Shown here: positions 23,731 through 33,036 of the stretch, piece after piece
Position numbering within the stretch: the first letter of the stretch is position 1
How the letters are laid out: every line of letters begins with the position of its first letter
Assembly: GCA_947579665.1 (NCBI GenBank)
Contig: CANPUZ010000052.1
Coordinates: forward strand, 248,001 to 312,000
DNA length: 64,000 nt
Source: Sympetrum striolatum
Lineage: Eukaryota > Arthropoda > Insecta > Odonata > Libellulidae
Reading direction: 5' to 3'
Made by a program: the position numbers and the translations under genes
The notes under the pieces: model-generated
Seen by the model: the letters and a program-made list of their open reading frames with translations, nothing else
What the model was told of the DNA's origin: nothing
Databases searched by the model: none

Positions 23731-24912
23731 TATATCTATTATATATAGATGCTTCTCCGGATTCATTCATATATATAGATAGGTATATAGATAGGTATAT
23801 AGATAGGTATATAGATAGATAGGATACAAATTCACAGCCTAAACCACAAGCGTGATTGAGTTCAAATTTTTACTGCGTATTGGCCATAACAATTAACCGC
23901 CAGAAAAATTGTGATTTTGATCCTCAGTGTCATGGGTTCGATTCCAGAGGGCCCCAAAATCCCGATTTTTCCGTTAAAATGCATTGCTTAGATTGTCGGG
24001 AATTTTAAAAAAATACTTCCCGGATAGGTAGAGAATCGAAACTCTAGGAGCCTTTATATATGGTCATGATCTATCGAAAATGTAATTAAAAATTAAAACA
24101 TAAATAAGTTTTTCAGAAAATAACCTGGGTTCGATGCTAGGTCAAGGCAAAAATCGGCCGTTTAAAATGCATTGTGGCGATTTTTAAGATTTTTTTTCGA
24201 CCCTTTCCCGAAGGCATGGAATGATGAAATTCGGCATAGAGGTGGAGATCATAAATATATTTCGTAATCAAATTTTACATATTCGCTGATGGTCCTTGGT
24301 TCGATCCCAGAGAACCATTTACATTCCTTAATGCATTTCTTATGGAGATAACAGAAAAAGGTTTTAGGTACTTCCCGGCAAGATATCGACTTCAAACTTT
24401 GCATTAAATAAATTCAAGTCCATACAAATCAAATTGTGCATTCACAGCATACAATATGTCCTGGGTTTGACACCAGGTGTCTCTGCAATCAGAAGTTGAT
24501 TGATTTTTAGGAATTATTTTGAAACCTTTCCCAATAATTTAGAAGCTTGAAATTCGGCATATAGATAGAGATCATAAATAACATTCATAAACATGTTTTA
24601 GATTTCCAGGATCGTCCTTGTTTCGAATCCAGAGAGCCATTTACATTCGTGATAAGTAGAACGTCGTTTGCGGCAGTTGTAGCCAATATTTCTGCTTGAA
24701 TTTTCACACATAGTTAGAGATGGTGATCTTCAATTTTGGTGTATAGTAAATTCACCAGGGAGACCCAGGTACGATGCCAGGCGATTAAATTGAAGCGAAT
24801 TTTAAGAGTATTTTCAATCCTTTTTTATTCCTTTTGAGGACCGTCCCGATATAATGCCAATTTTAAATTATTGTTGTCGATCTGCTTGCAGTATGCAAGC
24901 TACATTTTACTC
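23726..24912 (-). repeat. Modular repeat with six evenly spaced B-box-like motifs (copy 2)
   Basis: Ends are atagatgcttctccggattc (left) and the gcttgcagtatgcaagc hairpin followed by tacattttactcg (right). Six motifs resembling GGTTCGANNCC lie at 23934, 24127, 24298, 24463, 24620 and 24768, each followed by phrases such as aggcattt, acttcccggc, and atagatagagatcataaat. A left-flank microsatellite of gtatatagatag units (about 23790-23825) is part of it. It splits the Penelope-like element. No coding content is seen. Confidence 0.75.
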
Positions 24913-24944
24913 GTATATATATATATATGTGTGTGATTTTCTGT

Positions 24945-24985
24945 ACTCTCACCTGATGATGGCGTTAGACGAAACCGGTCGTTTT
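24945..24985 (+). ncRNA. Hammerhead-like ribozyme core in Penelope terminus
   Basis: The hammerhead core half CTGATGA (24953-24959) is followed after 11 nt by GAAAC (24971-24975) and then cggtc. Penelope-like elements are known to carry minimal hammerhead motifs in their terminal repeats. The putative stem II (tggcgttagac) pairs poorly here, and no clear cleavage-site stem was identified, so this is a degenerate or divergent motif. Confidence 0.45.
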
Positions 24986-25043
24986 TTAAATAAATAATAT
25001 TGTGGAAATTACAAAGTGCTTTACTAATTTTTTATTCGGTTTA

Positions 25044-25825
25044 TGGTAGTTAAGTGAGGTTTTTTAAAGTTCCACCCCTAGGCGCCGTTTTTGCAGCTTT
25101 ATCACAGTTTTTTTCCCACGACTCGAGCTCGGAGCTGATAAGGGACCTCGACTTATCAGCAGATATCAGCCTTTATCAATTGAGAGGTAAATAATGGCGT
25201 GAAGTACGATTTGAAAAGTTATAAAAAATTGCAATATACAACAATTTGATATCTTCGGCGTGTCCCTCGTCTTAAGACAAGTACATGCGTCTTTTGATCT
25301 ACGTTCTACGATGAAAATGAAGGTTTTTATGTTTTCTATAGAAATTACTCGGTGCTGCATTGCCAGGAGATCCAGAGGCGAGGATTTCATGTACTTGAAT
25401 GCGGAAGATATTCATATCCATTTTACATACCAACCCAGCCCAACCCAACCCAACCCAACCCAACCCATCCCAAGCCAACCCATCCCAACCCAACCCTCCT
25501 GGCAATGCAGCGTTGCCATAACTCACCAGGTAATTTCTATAGAAAACATAACAAACCTTAATTTTCATTGATAGAACGTAGATCAAAAGACGCATATACT
25601 TGTCTTAAGACAAAGGATACGACGGATATATCAAATTGTTGTATATTGCAATTGTTTATAACTTTTCAAATCGTTTCTTTACCTCTCAATTGATAAAGGC
25701 TGATACCTGATGATAAGTCGAGGTCCCTTATCAGCTCCGAGCTCGAGTCGTGGGAAAAAAACTGTGATAAAGCTGCAAAAACGGCGCCTAGGGGTGGAAC
25801 TTTAAAAAACCTCACTTAACTACCA
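25044..25825. mobile_element. 782-bp foldback element with ~326-bp arms and TTA duplication
   Basis: The left arm (25044-25369, starting tggtagttaagtgagg) and right arm (about 25496-25825, ending cctcacttaactacca) are near-complete inverted copies, including the outermost 16 bp. Exact TTA flanks (25041-25043, 25826-25828) indicate a 3-bp duplication, as PIF/Harbinger elements make. The arms contain the palindromic phrase tcttaagacaagt and ggtcccttatcagctccgag. It inserted at the end of the Penelope-like copy. The frames seen within arms are mirror images and not genes. Confidence 0.85.
25431..25495. repeat. CCCAA (TTGGG) pentanucleotide array in foldback loop
   Basis: Roughly twelve CCCAA units with single-base variants (gcccaa, catccc) occupy the loop between the foldback arms. 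It resembles a variant of the insect telomeric pentamer, but it is short, internal and impure, so a simple microsatellite is the default reading. Confidence 0.8.
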
Positions 25826-25828
25826 TTA

Positions 25829-26286
25829 ACCTCTTATTCCATTATCATTGTAGTTGTCTATAGTGGGAAGTCAAGTAAATTTAACTCTGCAAGATCCCAA
25901 GCAAATGCTCAAGTATTAATTAACTGTTGCTACGGAACCAGGCGCTCTGTTGAGAAGAAACAATTGCTAAGAGGAAGAAGAAACGCCATACTCTTTGGAA
26001 CGAGGCAACAAATGAAAATGTAGCAAGTGAGATGTTAGATGGGTTCAAAGAAGGCCTATCAAATTTCATACTAGCAGTAAAACAACAAAGGCATTAACCA
26101 ATAATGTTTCGATAGCACGCATTCCTGATTTACTCACGATGCATTAATCTTCTTCAATTGATGAGTTGGAGTGACGTCACCCCTTTATCGAAAACCAATT
26201 ATTCCCTTCGATAACCCCTACTGCAGCCTTACACCAAATGGGAATTCCGATGCAAACCCATAGATATATTTTTTATTTGGGATATT
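25829..26286. other. No recognisable gene
   Basis: This is 458 bp of unassigned sequence between the foldback element and the next repeat. It shows no motif, tail or terminal repeat that I can support. Confidence 0.4.
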
Positions 26287-27272
26287 TTTACTTTCTCTGT
26301 ATACATAGTATAGAGAAAGTATTGTTATCATGAAAAAAAAGGACTCCGAGATTCCAATGGAAATACATGTTTTGGGGTCCCTAGAACACGTTTTGACCAT
26401 TTTCGGAATGATGTCTGTGCTTGTGGGCACTCTAACGTATAAAATATTAGCCGTATCAATACCAAACTTCATTCATAGCACTGTGGTGAGGGCTGTCAGA
26501 GTTGATTAGTTTTTGGAGTAAATTGGTCAACCGGAAGTCGAGCTTTATTCATCAAAGCTCATTTCCGGTTTTCAAAATATCTCCATAAATATGATATTTA
26601 GGTATATTTTATTATATATAAAAGTTTTAGGAAATGTAATTTACTATAACTTTTGTATTAAACTTATTTTAGTATCACTGATTGTTTAGGAGTTATTCGT
26701 GAAATACTGATAAACCGGAAGTAGCTGATTATGTACTTTGTGGGCGCTCTAAGATGAAAACTATTGGTTGTATCAACAACAAATTTCATATGTAGTACTT
26801 TGGTTGGTGTCGTTAGAGTTGATTAGGTTTTGGAGTAAGTTTAACCGAAAGTTGAGGTTTACTTTTCGAAGCTCGTTTCTGTTTCTTGCAAAATATCTCC
26901 ATTATTCTGATATAAAGGTATATACAATTACTTGTAAAAGTTTTAGAAAATGTAATTTACTAAAACTTTTGTATGAAACATATTTTTGCATAACTGATTG
27001 TTTAGGAGTTATTCATGAGATACTGATAAACCAGAAGTTGCTGATTATGTACTTTGTGGGTGCTCTGGGCGAAAGGCCAATTTCATCACTTTTCATTGAA
27101 TTTGTACCGAAAAACATCCTTTATAATCTTTGTGATGTAAAAGATAATATGATATAAATTAATCACTTATCTTTCAAGTTTATATTGAATAAAGAGTTCG
27201 AAAATACAATCTTAGATAAATATTTACATCTTATACATGGAGAAAGTCATGTGCTGGCCACGTCAGATTTTT
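26287..27272 (+). mobile_element. ACTTTCTCC-ended element with 317-bp internal units (copy 1)
   Basis: It begins with ttttactttctctgtatac and a short hairpin with tatagagaaagta, and ends with catggagaaagtcatgtgct and ggccacgtcagatttttt. The internal phrase gtgggcgctctaa recurs at about 26425, 26742 and 27057, which marks two tandem units of about 317 bp; each unit repeats gagttgattag, ggaagtcgagctt, tttccggttttcaaaatatc, and aggagttattcgtgaaatac. No transposase is seen. Relatives lie at 33.04-34.06 and 53.86-54.53 kb (minus). The superfamily is unknown. Confidence 0.75.
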
Positions 27273-27524
27273 TCTTCTTGATTTCCATTAAAAAGTTTGG
27301 TTTCAGGGTATTTGTGTAATTATGATTTTGGTCATTCTAATATTTAACTCTGTATTAGGCTTTTATGATATAAATTAAACATTGAATCTGTTATTAGGTT
27401 GCAGATCGCATATCCCAAGTGCAATAAATAAATGGCATAAACATTTCAAAAATATGAAGTATGTCCTTTAGCTATCAAAATTTCTTCTAGAGGGATTACG
27501 TAACCCCTATTATTAAAGAAAATT

Positions 27525-27925
27525 AAATGGTTTAACCCTTAGTGGTGACCTTGTCCTAACTACCAATCCAATCAAGTTTTTAGGTGTATATCCTCACCTG
27601 AAGTTGTCAGCTCATACTGATTACCTTAGCCAAAAACTCTGTCTTTTACATGTTAGCTGTACTTAAACATTCCGTAAGCATTGAAGTTTTAAAAAAGGTG
27701 TACTATGCCCACTTCTATTCTCATGCTGTGAGAATAGAAGTGTTATAGTTCTCTAGGAATAGTGTTTTGTTCTCAACCCTAATCAATAACATTTTTATAA
27801 CAAAAAAAAGATAGGACATTGTGTAATGCCCCATATAGAGCCCACTGTAGACCACTATTCATATAATTAGGAATTCTAGCCAAGTCAGTACTCAAGTCAG
27901 TACTCGCATTGAGTGGAATCGACAT
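27525..27925 (+). pseudogene. Jockey-type LINE reverse-transcriptase C-terminal relic
   Basis: In changing frames one reads IKFLGVY, HTDYLSQKLC, VLKKVYYAHF and, near 27820, RTLCNAPYRAHCRPLF, matching the post-RT region of Jockey-type LINE proteins (FLGVxLDxxLxWxxHI...LKxxYFAxFxSxxxYGxxxWG...RxMxxxxxRxSCRPLF). Very similar motifs appear in the LINE at 47.5 kb (CSAPYRAPCKRLF). Several stops and frameshifts make it a pseudogene. Confidence 0.7.
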
Positions 27926-28109
27926 CTTCCAATAGGGTTAAATGGTCTCAAAATGTAGTGAATAAATTTTTAATTCATTAGTGATGATGTCATATTAATG
28001 GTTAACCTGGTTATTAAAATAAAATCAATTGAATATTTTCAAATAATTTTAATATTCTTTAAAAATTTGATATCCCTATGGTATATGGCTATATTATATT
28101 ATTATTATT

Positions 28110-28150
28110 ATACATGGAGAAAGTCATGTGCTGGCCACATCAGATTATTT
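28110..28150 (+). mobile_element. Solo right end of the ACTTTCTCC-ended family
   Basis: The phrase tacatggagaaagtcatgtg followed by ctggccacatcagatt is identical to the right terminus of the full copies, with nothing of the body preceding it. It is an isolated terminal fragment. Confidence 0.65.
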
Positions 28151-28271
28151 ACATTTTTGTAATCAGAACTATAATTAGGAATTCTAAATTAGTTAATTTA
28201 CAGGTATATCAGCATTTGTTGATTCAGGATTCAAGTATTCTCTCATATTCCTCAAATATAATAATAATTAT

Positions 28272-28345
28272 AATAAAAGGACTTTATTAGGGCGAGATTG
28301 AGAGTAAGACGTCTCTTCTTACATCTAACCCTTCGTTGTTTGAGA
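28272..28345 (-). mobile_element. LINE 3'-tail fragment (minus strand)
   Basis: The sequence actttattagggcgagattgag and tcttcttacatctaaccc matches the 3' terminus of the minus-strand LINE at 39.8 kb (tttattaggcgagattgaga), preceded by an AAT-rich tract that would be its tail. Only the terminus is present. Confidence 0.6.
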
Positions 28346-28439
28346 AATGAATGGAAATAGCTTGCAAAAGAAGAAAACATGCAGATTATAAAACCTACTT
28401 TGAGTTGTGGTAGAAATTGTTAAGTAATAGATTTTATGA

Positions 28440-28619
28440 ATAAGGCGAAAGAAGTTTACATGATACATATGTTTAGGGTAATTGCAAGATGGAAGTGAAG
28501 GAGAAAAAGTCTCCCAATTGCCGTGGTAGCTTAGTGGTTAGAGCAACCGACCGGCAATTGGGAGACCCGGGTTCGATCTCCGGCTACGGCAGACTTTTTC
28601 TCCTTCACTTCCTTCTTGC
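28440..28619 (+). mobile_element. SINE-like insertion with tRNA-like head inside a 32-bp palindrome
   Basis: The 14-bp direct repeat aatagattttatga flanks it at 28426-28439 and 28620-28633, as expected of LINE-driven retrotransposition. Within, the arms attgcaagatggaagtgaag (continuing with gagaaaaagtct) and the inverted copy at 28591-28622 enclose a tRNA-like sequence. It has no A-rich tail, and the inverted duplication suggests a rearranged copy, for instance by twin priming. Confidence 0.65.
28520..28591 (+). tRNA. tRNA-like sequence (probably SINE head, not a functional tRNA)
   Basis: Acceptor strands gccgtgg and ctacggc pair with one G-U; the D arm is gcttagtggttagagc; the T arm is ccgggttcgatctccgg with the B box ggttcgatctc; the A box is present (tagcttagtgg); TTTTT terminates 4 nt downstream. 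The anticodon arm accgaccggcaattggg pairs weakly, and the loop ccggcaa lacks the universal U33, so the apparent GGC anticodon (Ala) is unreliable. The 5' flank tctcccaattgccg is also complementary to the anticodon arm, allowing an alternative fold. Fits a tRNA-derived SINE better than a working tRNA gene. Confidence 0.55.
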
Positions 28620-28633
28620 AATAGATTTTATGA

Positions 28634-29439
28634 TTGGATGACAAATGCTAAAAATGGCCGCATAAGCATTCCGGGTAAAATTAATTCTGATTCCGCACTC
28701 GGCGAAGCTTGATAAAATATTGTGCACCAGCTATACTTGAATTTACATTGCGGATAGTAGAGTTGGTTGACTCGTAGACCACGGTTGACAAGGGAAACAC
28801 CCGTGGTCCTTCGAGAAGACTAGGTATCAAAAAATTAATGGTGGATACTCATGGGCCACGGTTGGCGAAACCACGGTTGACGAGGGATGTCTGTAATGCT
28901 CAAACATCCACTTCTTTAACTCTACTTTAGCTGTTGAAAGTTAGTCTATAGTTAGCAGATGGCAAGGAAGTTGAAGGTTGGTACAACGACTTCCAGATTC
29001 CATTTCCCACAATTATTGTTGTACGTTGAGACATCGTACCTATTGCTAGTTCTTGTTGTGAAAAGAATTTCCTTTTTTCTTTTTCAGAGAAGTAGTGTGA
29101 ATCAAAAATTGTATATTTGTACAAGATGCAATAACAATAATAATATTTTTATTTCGCTTTCCTATATAACACATTCTTAACCTTCCATCAATCACGCCTA
29201 TTTTCATAACACGAACAGTCACGCGTTGTATTCCATACAACTGATCCTTTTTCGGCCAAAATCGTAAAATAAATTGAACTTATAATTATTTCTGAGTACT
29301 AACTTTAGGTAATAATATAATTAAAGAGGAATAATTTAAGAAGTAAACAAATATTAGGATAAAATAACTTTATTCACCTTTATTTATTTACATGCGTTCA
29401 GAGAGTACCTATGGGCAGGGGAATAATAATAATGAAAAA
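28634..29439. other. No recognisable gene; short direct and inverted phrases
   Basis: The phrase accacggttgac occurs three times between 28775 and 28885, and gaccacgg/ccgtggtc can form an 8-bp stem. Small frames (28959-29180 and opposite) carry no recognised motif. Nothing supports a host gene here. Confidence 0.4.
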
Positions 29440-29620
29440 ATGACTTTATTAGGCCGAGATTGAGCCAAGGAAGGTTCTTACACCTAATCCATTGTCGTAT
29501 GAGAACTTTCAAAAGAAGAAAACTACTACGAGGATTAATAAACCTAAGCTAAGAGCTTAAGAAGAACGTCCACTGCAGGAAAACACTCAACAGAAGGGGA
29601 GAGTGAAAAACCTGCGAAGC
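29440..29620 (-). mobile_element. LINE 3'-region (TAATAAAG-tailed family, minus strand)
   Basis: Starts with aataataataatg then actttattaggccgagattg, the inverted 3' tail, and continues with ctgcaggaaaacactcaac and gaaggggagagtgaaaaacc shared with the other family copies. Sequence up to about 30000 is AT-rich and may be a further part of the same 3' UTR. Confidence 0.65.
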
Positions 29621-30188
29621 CTACAGATAGATAGCTAAATTTGATGATGAAAGTAGGTTAAAAGAGTTATAAAAGACAATAAATAGATAAAAATTATACA
29701 AAAAAGAAAGGGGAAAATACATTCACTACAAGCAATCAAATCAAGTAAAACATCTTCACAAATTACACTAATTCTAAATTGCAGGAATTGTAGCTTATAA
29801 AAAAGTAAAACAGATAAAAATATTTCAAGAATAATAAAATGATTAAATACATTAGGTTGAGAATGAATGTAATGATCAAAAACAAAGAGTTTATATGAGA
29901 TTGAACAAAGACAACAAGAAAAAAGAAAAATAAATTTAAAAATATGAAAAATAAATCTTTTAAAATTAATTTTTTTTAAATACGCTTTTAAGATATATGA
30001 GCAAAAACCAGTAGTGGCTTACAACTTAAAAATACTAACTAATTTATCTAAGTTACCTTGTTATTAATTATGTACATATATATTATGTGAGGCAGTGGAT
30101 CAGAGCCAAATAATAGTGTATAGAACAAAATTATTGTAATGAGAAAACAGCCTCTAGGAAACCTAACTTGAGGGCTCAGGAAAATTTT

Positions 30189-31604
30189 TTCTATTTTTAG
30201 TGAATTAATTCCATTTATACTCTTGTTTATGCAGTTCATAAAAACATTACATTTTCAATGTAAAAATAGAAAATAACTTTTCATAAATATATTTAGAGAT
30301 CTAACCATTTTTTTACAGCTTCAATATCGAGCTTTGTATAAGCTATCTAAATAAAACAGGACTAACAAAACAATTACTCAAATAAAATATAATATTAAAT
30401 AAGTTATAAAAAACTTATTAAAAAACTATAGTTTTCCTTGAATGGTTACCATATATATTGGAATATGATTTGAATTTTTTTATATACTATGTCTTATGTA
30501 TTGTAAATGTTTTTGATTATATGGACTTAAAAGTACCAATTTCGCCTTTGAATGTATATATTTAATTTTTTATGTATTTTTATTTTAAATGCATTAATGA
30601 ATTTGAATGTATCTAAATGCCTTGAGCTAAATAAAGCTTATTCTCATTATAAACCATTAACACCCTGCGGAGAACATTCATCTCCAGTCAGATAACGACC
30701 CTTCCTCGTATTTATATTTATGAAAGCGTCTGTTTTGTAAAAGAACGTCAAAACCATCGCTTTTTGATAAATTTATCACTACCAATTTCAGGGAGGAGAT
30801 AACTGATATTTTTATCCCAGTTATCAGGGCCGGCTTTAGACAATTGGCAGGCAAATCGCATTTGGAGGCCCTTCTGTTAGTAATATTGCAAATTCAATAA
30901 TGGTGTAAACCTGACAAAATATCACAAAAGGCTTCATTACATTGAATTATAAACAAAATAATTAAACTAAGAAATGTTTTACAATGAAATATCTATACAA
31001 AATAATTATTAAAATACATAAAATTGTCACAGTATTCAGTATATATATAAGCAACTGTGATTTAGCACACAATTGATTCATTTATTTGATTAATATAATT
31101 TAATACAAATTATACTGATCAAAAGAAATATTGATTAATGATTATCACATCATATCAAATACAAAGTGTTAAAATTTAACTTTTCTAGCCTTTTTTGGTA
31201 GAAAAACCGTTAAAAAATTCGGAAAAGTTAAGGGTAATGCTGTTTTCGATGGAAATCACAGATAGATTAACAAAACTGTCTTGCGCCATCGCAAATATGT
31301 CTTAATCAGTTTCAGTTTCGTGAAGCTTCATTCTCCACTGTCACAGAAGTGGTAAAAAAAATAGGTTATGGAGGGTTGTGATATGTTGCCTAAATTTCAC
31401 TTGTTTAATTAAATAAATTAAACGGTTTCCGGCCATAAATAGACTTATTTAATATTTTATATTATTGTTTTCATCTTATATTATAATGATTCTTTCTATC
31501 TAATGTTTTTGTGAGTTATTTGAGAGTCAATTTATAATAATAATCTTGTAAATGCAATAATATGGCGGCCACAGCCTTATTCACCTGCCTTAAAGCCGGC
31601 ACTG
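30189..31604 (+). repeat. Segmental duplicate (copy 1) of 35948-37451
   Basis: It contains a LINE 3' UTR with a tail (gagctaaataaagcttattc), about 190 bp of non-LINE flank (accctgcggagaacattcat...), and a hAT element. All are in the same order as in the second copy. Because sequence on both sides of the LINE end is shared, this is a duplicated segment and not two independent insertions. Confidence 0.78.
30825..31604. mobile_element. 780-bp non-autonomous hAT element (copy 1)
   Basis: The ends are cagggccggctttagaca and taaagccggcactg, inverted repeats with the hAT CAGGG start. The left flank ccagttat equals the target duplication of the second copy, but the right flank attctacc does not, so the duplication stops exactly at, or was broken at, the element end. 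It contains no transposase. Confidence 0.78.
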
Positions 31605-32514
31605 ATTCTACCTCACTAGTTTTAAAAAAGAATATATTGCAAATATTGCTAAGGCTGTCTGAATAATAACAAAGGAGATATACAAAAATCCAAACAATGC
31701 TACAAAAACTAGGATTTTTAGATGGGGTCTCAAATATCAAGCGCTAACTTCTGTGCAAAACAGAGTATTATAGTCTGAATGCCTGAATAGCATTGTAAAA
31801 CAAACTATGACTTGCTAGAGAAGAAGTGATTGCTAACTTTTTTTCTGTTTTTATTGAGATTTTACACCAAATGTAACATGAAGAAAATCGAACGTGGAAA
31901 AAGGAACACAAAATAGACCTAAAACAGAGATTATAAGTATTAGAAACAACTGAAGTACACGTATGAATAGCTTGGAAACACATAGGAAGCTAAGAAATAT
32001 CTTTTTGATGCCATATAGATACCATTTTGTCCAAACAAATAACAAAAATTGTCGATCGAAATGGAAAACAAGGAAAAAACACCATCATACGTGTTGAATT
32101 ACTGTTTTTTCAACCTTTGTGGTAAATTAAGGATCAAAGAACAGTATTAGCATACTATTTCATCCATGAAAATGACAAATAATGTAGAAAGAACAAGGAA
32201 AAACATAAAAACTCTGTCAATTAATGGACTCGTTCTTTATTTAGAGAATTAGTATAGTAAATGCTATTGTGACATTCGGTTTTGAAGTACAGGAACGTTG
32301 TTATGTGTAGTGGTTGATTCTCATTGACTAAGCAATTTCTTCTTCGTTTTTTTTGTAACTTTGCATTGATCCTAATTTATTGCTTTTATCCCAATCATAA
32401 ATGAAACAAGTAAATCAGAGTACCTTTGATTTCTTTGTTTCATATATGATTTTGTAGAGTTTTCATTTAATTGGTATTTTAATTGTTTTTACATAACACA
32501 CTTAGTGGAAATAA
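31605..32514. other. Degenerate LINE-like and unassigned sequence
   Basis: Around 31690-31830 a frame reads MLQKLGFLDGVSN, faintly like the LGWLNVEQ C-terminal block, with later stops. The remainder shows no gene, tail or terminal repeat. Confidence 0.35.
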
Positions 32515-32830
32515 TTCATTTCATACGATTAAAATCACATAAAAAAGATCATTACATTGAGTTTAATTGCACATAGAATCATTGATTCTGGTCTTGTTAA
32601 GCAAAATGCTCGTCTGCAGGTTCCATTTACGTAACCTACAGAATATCTTATAGGATTGTAAAAAAATTAGTTTAATAGGTGTTGAGTAACAAAAGTAGAA
32701 TTGAAGTTGAATAATAATACATATATATTTACGAGTAATCTGCTGCTTGCATACTGCAAGCGAATGGTTTAATTATGAGTAAGAATAAATGTATCATCAC
32801 CAAGAAAAACAATCATCTATATATCATAAT
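32515..32830 (+). repeat. Rearranged fragments of the 5.57-kb family
   Basis: The part 32515-32615 matches the block unique to the third array unit (gatcattacattgagtttaa...), and 32735-32830 matches the hairpin-containing stretch at 4497-4590 (tgcttgcatactgcaagc, gtatcatcaccaagaaa). Intervening sequence from the array is missing. Confidence 0.6.
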
Positions 32831-33036
32831 TCAAACAATATGTTTTTAATGGGAGATATATTTACCATCATTACCATGGTGCTCATAGGTTAAACAGAAT
32901 TGTACCAAATATCTTTAATAAACTGCCAACACATCTGTTGTATTTAACATCATTAAATGACATTAAAAAAGTATGAAAAACCTCCTACTACACAATGAGA
33001 CAATAAAATTTCTTAATTATTATTTAATAATCTACT

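Larger units (their letters stand above)
21868..25035 (+). mobile_element. Penelope-like retroelement, decayed, with inverted termini
   Basis: A 45-bp segment at 21868-21912 (tagtaaagcacttcgtaatt...) recurs as its reverse complement at about 24985-25035 (attacaaagtgctttacta...). Between them lie a Penelope-type RT, a GIY-YIG endonuclease remnant, a later insertion of the modular repeat, and a hammerhead-like core. Inverted terminal segments with a 5'-truncated coding region directly abutting the left one are a known Penelope arrangement. The coding part has several stops and frameshifts. The insertion must postdate integration because it splits the 3' part. Confidence 0.82.

Noticed and set aside
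23934..24780. B-box-like motifs as a cluster of real tRNA genes
   Set aside because: No acceptor-stem complementarity, D arm or anticodon arm could be built around any of them; only the B-box-like word is present.
25431..25495. Interstitial telomere
   Set aside because: The array is short, impure and confined to the loop of a foldback element; reported only as a repeat.
25299..25595. Gly/Leu/Trp-rich frame (WDGLGWVGLGW) as an unusual peptide
   Set aside because: It is the translation of the CCCAA/TTGGG microsatellite in the foldback loop; three frames on both strands are open for the same reason.
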